DNA of 19,349 bases. Source: Eubacteriales bacterium. Its GTDB lineage: Bacteria; Bacillota_A; Clostridia; Christensenellales; Aristaeellaceae. The notes beneath the pieces are model-generated. The model saw only the letters and a list, made by a program, of their open reading frames with translations, searched no databases and had not been told where the DNA came from. Shown piece after piece: positions 1-7,325 of this stretch; position 1 is the first letter of the stretch; the number at the start of each line of letters is the position of its first letter. The position numbers and the translations under genes are program-made. The DNA is taken from assembly GCA_029974855.1 (NCBI GenBank), contig JARKQO010000340.1, positions 1 to 19,349 on the forward strand, written 5' to 3'.

Positions 1-30
1 AGATGGGTGCTTTAGGATATGTTTTCAAAC

Positions 31-82
31 GCGGGTCCAGGGCCTCAGGCCCTGGCGGGGATGCAAGGGGCAGAGCCCCTTT
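31..82. repeat. Dispersed double-hairpin repeat, copy 1
   Basis: Two compact hairpins lie back to back just beyond the stop of the DUF368 gene. The first has 9-bp arms, CCAGGGCCT and AGGCCCTGG, at 37-55 around a single base. The second is AAGGGGC-AGA-GCCCCTT at 65-81. The segment 31-60 recurs in the same orientation at 19317-19344 with a different loop, so this is a repeat family and not only a local terminator. The hairpins could also act as a 3' end for the minus-strand gene, although no clear U-run follows. Paired changes between the copies fall in the loop while the arms are kept. Confidence 0.6.
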
Positions 83-96
83 CCCCCCCGTCCCCG

Positions 97-987
97 TTAC
101 TTGTACTTCTTCTCCAGCACGCCCATGTAGTAGCCCAAGGCGACGCCCCCCACGCAGGCGGCCACGGAAACCAGCACGGTGGCGGGGGAGTAGGCGGCCA
201 CGGCCCCGGTTTCCAGGACCTTGCCGGGCCAGGGGATGATCATGAGGGTGGAGGCGATGACCAGGCCGATGATGAAGTGGTAGACGCTGCCATAAGCCTT
301 GGCGAAGAGGGCGTCAAAGGCTTTGGAGAGCAGGAGGAAGCACAGCAGCGCGCCCAGGACCACGGGGATGAGGACGCTTAAGTCCATGCCGCCGATGCGG
401 TTCATCATGGTGCCGTAGATGCCCATGTACAGCAGGAAGTTGGAGGGGCTCAGGCCCGGCACGATGGCCCCCAGGCCCATGAGGGCCCCGGCCATGAGCC
501 AGACCCAGAGGCTGTCCGTGGGGATGGTGACGCCGGAGAGCCAGCCCTTGATGGAATGGAGGAACAGGGACATGGCGATGACGGTGATGATCAGAACCGC
601 CATGTGGTGGGACTGGCGGCCTTCCCGGCCCGCCTGCTGGTAGAGCATGGGCAAGGTGCCCAGCACGCAGCCGATGAAGAACCAGAGCAAGGGCACCTCG
701 TAGCGCTCAAAGGCCGCGCCCAGCAGCTTGGAGCAGACCACCATGCTGATGAGCACGCCAATGCCGATGGGCAGAAAGAAGAACATGTTCTTCAGGAAGT
801 TTTTGCGGATGTTGGCGAAGAAGCGGATCATGGGCTCGTAGACGCCGAAGATGGCGGCGAACACGCCGCCGCTGACCCCGGGAATGATGAAGCCTGTGCC
901 GATGACCACGCCCTTGATCAACCGGAAAAGCCAGGAAAAGAGGGAGTCTCCGCCGGGGCGCTGGGTGCCGCTTTGCGCAGATTGCAT
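97..987 (-). CDS. DUF368 family membrane protein, PopT-type polyprenyl-phosphate translocase
   Basis: This is a 296-residue polytopic membrane protein of the DUF368 family. Members (PopT) are known to recycle undecaprenyl phosphate across the cytoplasmic membrane for cell-wall and surface-polymer synthesis. The family signature is present twice: GVVIGTGFIIPGVSGG near residues 26-41, and GLGAIVPGLSPSNFLLYMG near 171-189. These are the two pseudo-symmetric halves. About eight hydrophobic segments are visible and the length is typical. The ATG at 987 follows AAGGAGG by 8 bases. It lies 96 bases downstream of rny on the same strand with no classic terminator between them, so co-transcription is likely. 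The family call is firm. The transport role is inferred from characterised relatives. Confidence 0.88.
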   Translation of the reverse strand: MQSAQSGTQRPGGDSLFSWLFRLIKGVVIGTGFIIPGVSGGVFAAIFGVYEPMIRFFANIRKNFLKNMFFFLPIGIGVLISMVVCSKLLGAAFERYEVPLLWFFIGCVLGTLPMLYQQAGREGRQSHHMAVLIITVIAMSLFLHSIKGWLSGVTIPTDSLWVWLMAGALMGLGAIVPGLSPSNFLLYMGIYGTMMNRIGGMDLSVLIPVVLGALLCFLLLSKAFDALFAKAYGSVYHFIIGLVIASTLMIIPWPGKVLETGAVAAYSPATVLVSVAACVGGVALGYYMGVLEKKYK

Positions 988-1033
988 GGCAATCGCCTCC
1001 TTGGTGATGGTGGGCCGGTGAGGCCTGGGCAGT

Positions 1034-1073
1034 CCATGACCCTACCCGGGGAAAGCCCCGGATAGGGTCATGG
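1034..1073. other. Strong intergenic hairpin between rny and the DUF368 gene
   Basis: An 11-bp perfect stem (CCATGACCCTA, 1034-1044, with TAGGGTCATGG, 1063-1073) continues past one mismatch into a 6-bp GC stem (1046-1051 with 1056-1061) and closes with an AAAG loop. Neither side is followed by a run of T, so it does not look like an intrinsic terminator. It begins 11 bases beyond the rny stop codon. It may shield or define the 3' end of rny mRNA, or mark a processing point between the two cistrons. Confidence 0.6.
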
Positions 1074-1083
1074 TATGCAAGCG

Positions 1084-2625
1084 TTACTTGGCAAATTCGG
1101 TGCTGCGGGTCTCCCGGATCACGTTTACGCGGATCTGGCCGGGATATTCCAGCTCCTTTTCGATGCGCTTGGCGATTTCCTTGGCCAGCACCCGGGTGCC
1201 GTCGTCGGTGACGTCCTCGGGCTTGACCATGATGCGCACCTCGCGGCCGCTTTGGATGGCGAAGCTCTTGTCCACGCCGATGAAGGAGTTGGCGATTTCC
1301 TCCAGCTTCTCCAGGCGCTTGATGTAATTTTCCAGGGACTCCCGGCGGGCGCCGGGGCGGGCGGCGGAGATGGCGTCGGCGGCCTGTACCAGCACGGCCT
1401 CGATGGTCTGGGGCTCCACGTCGTTGTGGTGGGCCAGGATCGCGTGGATCACGTCCGGGCTTTCCCGGTATGTCCGGGCCAGCTCGCCGCCCAAAGTCAC
1501 GTGGGTGCCTTCGGCCTCGTGGTCCACGCCCTTGCCGATGTCGTGGAGCAGCCCGGCCCGCTTGGCCAGGCCCACGTCCGCGCCCAAGTCGGCGGCCATG
1601 AGGCCCGCCAGGTGGCTGACCTCAATGGAATGCTTCAGCACGTTCTGGCCGTAGCTGGTGCGGTAGCGCAGGCGGCCCAGAATCTTCACCAGCTCGTGGT
1701 GGATGCCGTGCTGGTGGGTTTCAAACACGGCCTGTTCCCCGGCCTCCCGGATCTGATTGTCCACTTCCTTGCGGGCCTTTTCCACCATTTCCTCGATGCG
1801 GGCGGGGTGGATGCGGCCGTCCATGATGAGCTTTTCCACAGCCAGGCGGGCGATCTCCCGGCGCACCGGGTCAAAGGCGCTGACGATGACGGCCTCGGGG
1901 GTGTCGTCGATGATGAGGTCCACGCCGGTGGCGGTTTCCAGGGCGCGGATGTTGCGGCCCTCCCGGCCGATGATGCGGCCCTTCATGTCGTCGTTGGGCA
2001 GGCTGATGACGGATACGGTGCTCTCGGCCACGTGGTCAGCGGCGCACTTCTGGATGGCCAAAGCGATGATGTTGCGGGCCTTCTTTTCGCCCTCCTCCTT
2101 GGCCTTGGTCTCAATGTCCCGGACCATGGTGGCAGCGTCGTGAAAGGCGTCCTTTTGGATGCGGCCTACCAGCAGCTGGCGGGCCTCGTCCTGGGTCATG
2201 GCGGCGATGCGCTCCAACTCCTGCACCTGGCGCTGCTGGCCTTGCACCAGCTCCCCCTGCCAGCGCTGGAGCTCGGAGGTTTTCTGGTTCAGGGACTCCT
2301 CCCGGGCCTCCATATTGTCCTGCTTCTTATCCAGGGTCTCCTCCCGCTGGAGGATGCGGCGCTCGCTGCGCTGTACCTCGGCCCGGCGGTCCCGGCATTC
2401 CCGGTCCAGCTCGGTCTTGAGCCTCAGGACCTCCTCCTTGGCCTCTAAAATGGTCTCCTTTTTCTTTTCATCCGCTTTGCGCATGGCATCTTCCAGCAGA
2501 TTCTTGGCGTATTCCTCAGTCCGGCCGATCTTCTTCTCGCCGGATTGCTTGCGGTACATATACCCGCCCACCAGGCCCAGGGCTGCCATGGCAAGGGCGA
2601 TGAGGATGGTGACGATGGTCTGCAT
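1084..2625 (-). CDS. rny: Ribonuclease Y
   Basis: RNase Y is the membrane-anchored endoribonuclease that starts bulk mRNA decay in Firmicutes. The 513-residue length is typical. Visible in order are an N-terminal transmembrane helix (about residues 4-24) and a long charged coiled coil (about 30-185). A KH domain follows, with [10 protein letters not shown] at 216-225. The HD metal-dependent phosphohydrolase domain comes last, with HD at 361-362 inside [12 protein letters not shown] and conserved histidines at 332 and 338. The ATG at 2625 follows AAAGGAGAGG. Upstream lies an unusual 390-base leader region with a strong promoter and an intrinsic terminator. The DUF368 gene follows downstream. 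Identification is secure. Confidence 0.97.
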   Translation of the reverse strand: MQTIVTILIALAMAALGLVGGYMYRKQSGEKKIGRTEEYAKNLLEDAMRKADEKKKETILEAKEEVLRLKTELDRECRDRRAEVQRSERRILQREETLDKKQDNMEAREESLNQKTSELQRWQGELVQGQQRQVQELERIAAMTQDEARQLLVGRIQKDAFHDAATMVRDIETKAKEEGEKKARNIIALAIQKCAADHVAESTVSVISLPNDDMKGRIIGREGRNIRALETATGVDLIIDDTPEAVIVSAFDPVRREIARLAVEKLIMDGRIHPARIEEMVEKARKEVDNQIREAGEQAVFETHQHGIHHELVKILGRLRYRTSYGQNVLKHSIEVSHLAGLMAADLGADVGLAKRAGLLHDIGKGVDHEAEGTHVTLGGELARTYRESPDVIHAILAHHNDVEPQTIEAVLVQAADAISAARPGARRESLENYIKRLEKLEEIANSFIGVDKSFAIQSGREVRIMVKPEDVTDDGTRVLAKEIAKRIEKELEYPGQIRVNVIRETRSTEFAK

Positions 2626-2689
2626 AGGTCCTCTCCTTTCCTTTTCTTGCTTTACGCGATTGCTTTATTTGGGTTGGGGGCCTTTCCGC

Positions 2690-3011
2690 AACAGAAAAAG
2701 CCGTCGGGAAAATCCCGCGCGGCTGCTGTTCTTTTCGCCACGGCGGCGCGCACATACCAAAGCACGTTGCCGCCCCGATCCGCAAATTCAGGCGCGCGCC
2801 TCCCGGGGGAGGGCGCAATCCGCCTCATGATGCCGATGCATATACCCAGCCAAACGCCAGAGGCGTTGCACTTTCGCAAAACCCGCCAACCCGGTTTCGT
2901 TTGGAAGGCAAAACCCTTCACAACGGTGGGGGGAAAGCCGATCCGTGGGAATATATCCGAAAAACAGCGAAGATTCAACCTTGGTTACAAAGTGGAACCT
3001 TTTGAGCCGAC
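2690..3011 (-). ncRNA. Candidate structured RNA or long rny leader
   Basis: This region holds no gene I can support. It is bracketed by a perfect promoter (3018-3046) and an intrinsic terminator (2695-2724), giving a predicted transcript of about 315 nt. It contains compact hairpins: on the minus strand AACGCC-TCT-GGCGTT (about 2853-2867), and a CCTCCC/GGGAGG stem extended by GCGC pairing (about 2796-2817). I looked for hallmarks of tmRNA, RNase P RNA, the SRP RNA tetraloop domain and the T-box consensus and found none. 6S RNA cannot be excluded by eye. The first bases contain CGGCT, which could pair with AGCCG in the terminator stem and would allow an antiterminator. The class is unknown. 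Confidence 0.4.
2695..2724 (-). terminator. Intrinsic terminator or attenuator ahead of rny
   Basis: On the minus strand AGCCG, an unpaired CG, CGGGA, TTT, TCCCG, an unpaired A and CGGCT form a two-part GC-rich stem (plus-strand 2699-2724). Five T residues follow at 2699-2695. It lies 70 bases upstream of the rny start and about 290 bases downstream of the promoter at 3018-3046. No convincing gene lies between, so it ends either a small RNA or a prematurely terminated rny leader. Confidence 0.75.
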
Positions 3012-3017
3012 TCACAT

Positions 3018-3046
3018 ATTATAGTCGGCGCGAAAGAATCTGTCAA
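3018..3046 (-). promoter_or_regulatory. Consensus sigma-A promoter upstream of the rny leader
   Basis: TTGACA (plus 3041-3046) and TATAAT (plus 3018-3023) are separated by exactly 17 bases on the minus strand, matching the vegetative consensus at all twelve positions. The predicted start is near 3011. A perfect 7-bp inverted repeat (plus GCCGACT 3006-3012 and AGTCGGC 3023-3029) surrounds the -10 box and could be an operator or an initial hairpin. Confidence 0.88.
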
Positions 3047-3118
3047 GAGAGCGGCGCGGGTCCGCCAGGAGCTGGGAACCGGCGAAAAGGCGTTATCAGA
3101 AACCCCAAAAAAACGTTA

Positions 3119-3146
3119 CAAAAAACCGCCCCCGCAGGGGGGACGG
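3119..3146 (-). terminator. Intrinsic terminator of the glycosyltransferase gene
   Basis: On the minus strand CCG, a bulged T, a C-run, TGC, a G-run and CGG form a very stable hairpin (plus 3126-3146). Six T residues follow at plus 3125-3120. It starts about 10 bases beyond the stop codon at 3156, separating this gene from the rny leader. Confidence 0.85.
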
Positions 3147-3155
3147 CTGTGGCGC

Positions 3156-4532
3156 TCAGGCTGTTTTTTCGTTGTTCTCCGTCAGCAGGTCCAAAAGTTC
3201 CTTGGCCTCGGGCCGGGGCAGCAGCCCCGCGTCCTCCAGGCAGTTGATGCTGTGCTCGGTCTTGTCCCAGGTGTTTTGCCTGCGGTGCTTGATCAGGCCC
3301 AGCAGCTGGGCCACGGCCACCAGCACGGTGTTCAGCAGCACGCTAACGATCATGGGAATAAGGGTGCGGAGGGTAAAGCGGTTGCCGTTGTCCATCCGGT
3401 CCCCCACGTAGAACAGCACGATGAAGGAGTACAGGAACAGCAGCAGATTGGGCACGTTCACCGCCGCCCAGTCCTCCAGGGGCACATAGGGGTTGGGGGA
3501 GGGGATGACATCCGTCCATTGGAGGACGTTCAGCACCAGGCCCAAAAACAGCTGCACCACCAAGAAGATATAGGGGGTCAAGGAGTACATGTATAAAAAG
3601 GTGGAAACGAACTCCTTGAAGGAGACCTGCTTGTTGCGCAGGGCGCGAAAAAGCCGGCGGGTGTTTTTGAAGGCCACGTACCAGTGGCCCTGGGCCCAGC
3701 GGGTGCGCTGGCGGAGGCTGGCGAAAATCTTCACGGGCTTCTCGTCGTAGATCCGCACGTTGTGGTTCCACAGAATCCGCTGGCCGTCGCAGGTGGCCTC
3801 GATCTGGAGCTCAAAGTCCTCGGTGAGGGACATGGAGTTCCAGCCGCCCCGGTGGTGCAGGTACTGGGAGGAGACGGCGAAGCCCGTGCCCCCCACCACG
3901 CTGTTGAGCCCCAGGTTGCTCTTGGCATATTGAAAAAACCGGTTGGTGATGGTGTAGGTCATGTAGTAGAACAGGGCGATCACGCCCTTTTTGTTCTTGC
4001 TGCCCAGGTAGCACTGGATGATGTCCACCTTGCCCTCATGGGTGAGGTACTGGCTGTTGACCTCCAGGAACATGTTGGGGTCGATCAGGTTGTCCGCGTC
4101 AAAAAACATCACCAGGTCATAGTGGTCCTGGTAATTTCCCAAGGCCTGAAGGGCCTTTTGCAGCACGATGGGCTTGCCGGTGGGGGCGTCCGGGGATTCC
4201 TTAAAGGTTTCGATGACTTGGGCCCCCATCTGCCGGGCCACGTCGGCGGTGCGGTCCGTGCAGTTGTCCGCCAGGATATAGAAATCATATAATTCCTGGG
4301 GATACTCCATGTGCTTGAGATTATTGATGATATCCCCCACCACCGCCTCTTCGTTGTGGGCGGGGACCAGAACCAGAAAACGGAGCTTGGGGTCAAAATC
4401 CTGATAATCCTTCGTATCGCGCTTGAATCCAAAAAAGCTGATCACAAGCTGATAAATCAGGACGAATACAATCCACACACTCATCACGCTCATGAGAGAA
4501 CGGATGACCAGCGTTACGGTTTCCACGCCCAC
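3156..4532 (-). CDS. Family 2 membrane glycosyltransferase
   Basis: This is a 458-residue processive-type GT2 enzyme expected to build a surface polysaccharide at the cytoplasmic membrane. Its acceptor and sugar cannot be told from sequence. One N-terminal membrane helix lies at about residues 12-34. The GT-A domain shows VPAHNEE (56-62), LADNCTDRT (87-95), the metal-binding FDADN (144-148), TEDFELQ (237-243) and the Q-x-x-RW motif in QRTRWAQGHW (275-284). About four membrane segments follow. The layout resembles cellulose or hyaluronan synthase-like enzymes but lacks a PilZ domain. The GTG at 4532 follows GGGAGG by 5 bases. A second in-frame GTG at 4526 is possible. The gene has its own promoter and terminator, so it is probably monocistronic. 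Confidence 0.85.
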   Translation of the reverse strand: MGVETVTLVIRSLMSVMSVWIVFVLIYQLVISFFGFKRDTKDYQDFDPKLRFLVLVPAHNEEAVVGDIINNLKHMEYPQELYDFYILADNCTDRTADVARQMGAQVIETFKESPDAPTGKPIVLQKALQALGNYQDHYDLVMFFDADNLIDPNMFLEVNSQYLTHEGKVDIIQCYLGSKNKKGVIALFYYMTYTITNRFFQYAKSNLGLNSVVGGTGFAVSSQYLHHRGGWNSMSLTEDFELQIEATCDGQRILWNHNVRIYDEKPVKIFASLRQRTRWAQGHWYVAFKNTRRLFRALRNKQVSFKEFVSTFLYMYSLTPYIFLVVQLFLGLVLNVLQWTDVIPSPNPYVPLEDWAAVNVPNLLLFLYSFIVLFYVGDRMDNGNRFTLRTLIPMIVSVLLNTVLVAVAQLLGLIKHRRQNTWDKTEHSINCLEDAGLLPRPEAKELLDLLTENNEKTA

Positions 4533-4575
4533 CGCAGCCTCCCATCGACCTGGCCCTTACCTTGGGCAACAGCTA

Positions 4576-4604
4576 TTTATACAATATTTTATGGACCCTG
4601 TCAA
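4576..4604 (-). promoter_or_regulatory. Promoter of the glycosyltransferase gene
   Basis: TTGACA (plus 4599-4604) and TATAAA (plus 4576-4581) are separated by 17 bases on the minus strand. The -35 box overlaps the stop codon of the upstream kinase gene (TGA at 4603-4601). No terminator is seen between the two genes, so read-through would add to this promoter. Confidence 0.8.
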
Positions 4605-6277
4605 TGTCTGTCGTAAAAGGAGCACTCCCCGATGAACTCCCGCAAAATAGAGGAGGGGGGGATTTCCTCCAGCACGTCGTCCCCCACAGGCAGGAAATAG
4701 TGGAGGATTTTCAGCAGCCGCCGGGCGGTGAGGTATTCGGGCTGGGTCCTGGGAATAGTTAACAAAAGGTCGTAGGCCTGGGTTTTGAGAATGGGCAGCT
4801 CGTAGTGCAGGGAGGTGTTGAACATCACGTCCGCCTTCTCCTGGTTGGGGAAGATCCATTTCTCCTCCCCGGCCCGGACCCCGGGCCACATGGCGATGGT
4901 CTCCTGGGGGGAGGCCCCCCGGTGGCGGATGTCCCGGACGATGCGGCGCAGCAGGCGCACGTCCGTGGTGCGGATGCGGTTATGATGGTCCAGATTGATG
5001 CAGGCCAAGGCGCTGACATACACGCCGTAGGTGAGCTGCTCGGGCAGAGCGCTGGTGATGCGGTCGTTCATGCCGTGGATGCCCTCCACCAGCAAAGGCT
5101 CCTCCTGGGAGAGCCGCAGGGGATAGGTCTCCTTGGAGCGGGCGGCGGTCTTGAAGTCGAACCGGGGCATTTGCACCTCCTGGCCGTCCAGCAGCCGCTC
5201 CAGGCACTGGCACAGGTAGGGCACGTCCAAAGAGTCCACGCTTTCCAAATCCGGCTTGCCGTCGGCCTCCAGGGGGATTTCCGCCCGGTCCCGGTAGAAG
5301 TCGTCCAAAGAGATGAGCTTGGGGAAGAGGCCCAGCACCCGCAGGTGCACGGCCAGGCGGTTGGCAAAGGTGGTCTTGCCGCTGGAGGAGGGGCCGAAGA
5401 TCATGACGATCCGGGCCTGGCGGGCCAAAATCTCGTCCGCGATGGCGGCGATGGACCTGTCGTGGAGGGCCTCGTTCACCCGGATGAACTCCCGGATGCG
5501 GCCCGCCTGGATCATCTCGTTCACGTCGGCGGCATTGGCAGCCCCCAAAATGCCGCACCAGCGCTGGGACTGGGCAAAGACCCGCAGGTGCTTGGGCCTG
5601 GGCAGATAGGGCGCGGGCCGGGTGGGGTCCTGGGGGGAGGGGAACTGCACCACCATGCCGGGGAAGTGGGGCTTCAGGGAAAAGGCCTTGACATAGCCGG
5701 TGGAGGGCAGCATGGCCCCGTAAAAATACTCCCGCAGCTCTCCGATGCGGTACAAAGTGATGGTCTCGTGAGGGCGGTAGCGGAGGATGCGGCCCTTGTC
5801 CAGCCAGCCGATGCCGTCAAAATAGCGGATGGCCTCCTCCTTGGACCAGGTTTCCTTCTCAAAGGGCAAATCCTGGGCCACCAGCAGGCGCATGTCCTCC
5901 TCCAAAGCGGAGATCATCTCCTGGTTCAGGGTCCCTTCCAGCAGCTGCAAGTACACCCCGTAGCCCACGGAGTTCATCACCCGCACATTCCGGCCCGGAA
6001 ACAGGCGGCGCAGGCTCAGCAGCAGCAAAAAGCGCAAGGAGCGCTCGTAGACCCTCCTGCCCTCCTCGTCCAGATAGGTGAGGGAGGTGAGCTGGCAGTC
6101 CACAACGATGGCCTGGTTCAGCTCCACGCACAGCCCGCCGTACAGGGCGCACAGCACCTGGGGGGCCCGCTGGGGAAGAAGCGTCTGTAAGGCGGCAAGC
6201 AAGGTCACGCCCATGGGGAAGTCCCCTGCCTGACCGTCGATGGAAACCCGCACCATGGCCTTTTGTTTCTCCTTCAT
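4601..6277 (-). CDS. Nucleoside kinase of the uridine kinase family with an N-terminal TGS/tRNA-synthetase-like part
   Basis: This 558-residue protein joins a threonyl-tRNA-synthetase-like N-terminus to a P-loop kinase. Residues 8-70 look like a TGS (beta-grasp) domain. Residues about 75-200 resemble the synthetase second additional domain, with MNSVGYGVYLQLLEG at 101-115. The C-terminal half is a phosphoribulokinase/uridine kinase domain: Walker A GPSSSGKTT at 295-303, DDFYRDR at 325-331, PRFDFKTAAR at 371-380 and LLVEGIHGMN at 395-404. The family is widespread in Clostridia and usually annotated as nucleoside kinase. The substrate is not established here. The ATG at 6277 follows an AGGCGG-type site. 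The exonuclease gene ends 14 bases upstream, so the two are likely co-transcribed. Confidence 0.85.
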   Translation of the reverse strand: MKEKQKAMVRVSIDGQAGDFPMGVTLLAALQTLLPQRAPQVLCALYGGLCVELNQAIVVDCQLTSLTYLDEEGRRVYERSLRFLLLLSLRRLFPGRNVRVMNSVGYGVYLQLLEGTLNQEMISALEEDMRLLVAQDLPFEKETWSKEEAIRYFDGIGWLDKGRILRYRPHETITLYRIGELREYFYGAMLPSTGYVKAFSLKPHFPGMVVQFPSPQDPTRPAPYLPRPKHLRVFAQSQRWCGILGAANAADVNEMIQAGRIREFIRVNEALHDRSIAAIADEILARQARIVMIFGPSSSGKTTFANRLAVHLRVLGLFPKLISLDDFYRDRAEIPLEADGKPDLESVDSLDVPYLCQCLERLLDGQEVQMPRFDFKTAARSKETYPLRLSQEEPLLVEGIHGMNDRITSALPEQLTYGVYVSALACINLDHHNRIRTTDVRLLRRIVRDIRHRGASPQETIAMWPGVRAGEEKWIFPNQEKADVMFNTSLHYELPILKTQAYDLLLTIPRTQPEYLTARRLLKILHYFLPVGDDVLEEIPPSSILREFIGECSFYDRH

Positions 6278-6291
6278 GGAAACCGCCTTTC

Positions 6292-7287
6292 TCAGGCGTC
6301 CTCAAAGGGCATGTTGCTGCCAAAGGACGCCCCGATGTCCTCCACGTCCACGTGGTCGTAGTCGCCCCGCTTGCGCTTGTGCTGGTACTGCAGCTCCTTG
6401 GTGTGTACGTAGGCCTTGCTTTGGTGGTTGGCGGGCAGCACGCTCAGGCGCATGCCCTTCTGGCCGTCCGGCAGGAGGGAGAAGGTGATCTTCACCAGCA
6501 TCAGCCCATGCTGGGGGCATTTGGTCAGGGCAGTATACTTGCCCACAGCCTGGGGGATCAACTCCGTTTGCAGCAGCGTGGGCTTTTTACAGGTGGGGCA
6601 TTCCGGGGAGCGGATGGCGGGGCTTGCCAGGGCCTGGGCCACGGAGGGCACCATTTGGGTCAGCCGGAAGCGGAGCCGCTTCTGGTTGTGGCACATCTTC
6701 CGGGGCTCCTGGGGGAAGGCCAGCACGGCGGCTGGGTCCGGCAGCTTCTTCCACACCAAGGCCGTGTAGTAGGCGTCGTGCATGGCGTTGTGAAAGCTGC
6801 GGTCCACATCCTCCTGAATCTCCAGCTGCTCCATGGCGCTCTTGAGGGCCTTTTGCTGATTGGCCTTCAGGCCCTGGACCTGGGCGTAGAGCCGCTGGAT
6901 GTCGTACATTTTGGGCAAAGGCCGCTCAAAGCGGAAGAAGTCCACGTTCTGCTGCAGCACGCTCACGTCGTCGCAGCCCCAGGTGAGGAACACATAGTCC
7001 TCCCCGCACCAGTCGCTGAAGCGCTCCATGGCCTCCGGAAACTCCGGCGCGTCGCAAAGCTCCTCCTGGCCCAGGCGGGTCATGCGCCGCACCCGGGGGT
7101 GGATGGCCAGGTAATGGGTGGGGCGCACGGGGATGCTGATGGCGTCCAGGATGCTGAAATCCTCCCCCAGCTTCACGGCCCCGATCTGGATCACCTCAAA
7201 AAGCAGGCTGTCCCCGATTTTGCGAAATACCGGGCTCTGGTAGCTGGTGGGCTGGTTCCATTCCAAATCCAATACGATAAACTGCAT
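6292..7287 (-). CDS. DEDDh-type 3'-5' exonuclease with a C-terminal zinc-ribbon-like segment
   Basis: The 331-residue protein opens with the ExoI motif FIVLDLEWNQ (acidic D7 and E9). It carries WGCDD near 103-107 and ends the nuclease core with HNAMHDA at 166-172, giving the DEDDh set of the DnaQ/KapD-like superfamily. Such enzymes trim RNA or DNA from the 3' end with two metal ions. Beyond about residue 185 there is a separate part with CPTC and, about 30 residues later, CPQH, a plausible zinc ribbon. I chose the ATG at 7287 because GGAG lies 9 bases upstream. The in-frame TTG at 7302 has no usable site. It lies between the flavoprotein gene and the nucleoside kinase gene on the same strand. 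The physiological substrate is unknown. Confidence 0.83.
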   Translation of the reverse strand: MQFIVLDLEWNQPTSYQSPVFRKIGDSLLFEVIQIGAVKLGEDFSILDAISIPVRPTHYLAIHPRVRRMTRLGQEELCDAPEFPEAMERFSDWCGEDYVFLTWGCDDVSVLQQNVDFFRFERPLPKMYDIQRLYAQVQGLKANQQKALKSAMEQLEIQEDVDRSFHNAMHDAYYTALVWKKLPDPAAVLAFPQEPRKMCHNQKRLRFRLTQMVPSVAQALASPAIRSPECPTCKKPTLLQTELIPQAVGKYTALTKCPQHGLMLVKITFSLLPDGQKGMRLSVLPANHQSKAYVHTKELQYQHKRKRGDYDHVDVEDIGASFGSNMPFEDA

Positions 7288-7325
7288 GGTACTTAGCTCC
7301 AAACGGACTGCCGGGGAAGGGCTCC

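Noticed and set aside
1075..2448. Long plus-strand open frame of 457 codons opposite rny
   Set aside because: It is the antisense of rny in a GC-rich gene. Its composition (Gly/Ala/Leu/His/Val-rich, no domain pattern) and lack of a ribosome site mark it as a shadow.
2690..3011. tmRNA, RNase P RNA, SRP RNA or T-box leader
   Set aside because: None of the conserved cores I could look for is present: no resume-frame tag and T-arm of tmRNA, no RNase P P4 strands, no GGAAG-type SRP core, no T-box antiterminator consensus. 6S RNA was left open.
2788..3015. 75-codon minus-strand reading frame inside the rny leader, starting with GTG near the predicted transcript start
   Set aside because: It has no ribosome site, would need leaderless initiation, and has no recognisable domain. 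It lies over predicted RNA hairpins. A leader peptide is not excluded but is not supported.
4805..6190. Long plus-strand open frame of 461 codons opposite the nucleoside kinase
   Set aside because: It is the antisense shadow of a gene with clear kinase motifs, and no recognisable domain is present.
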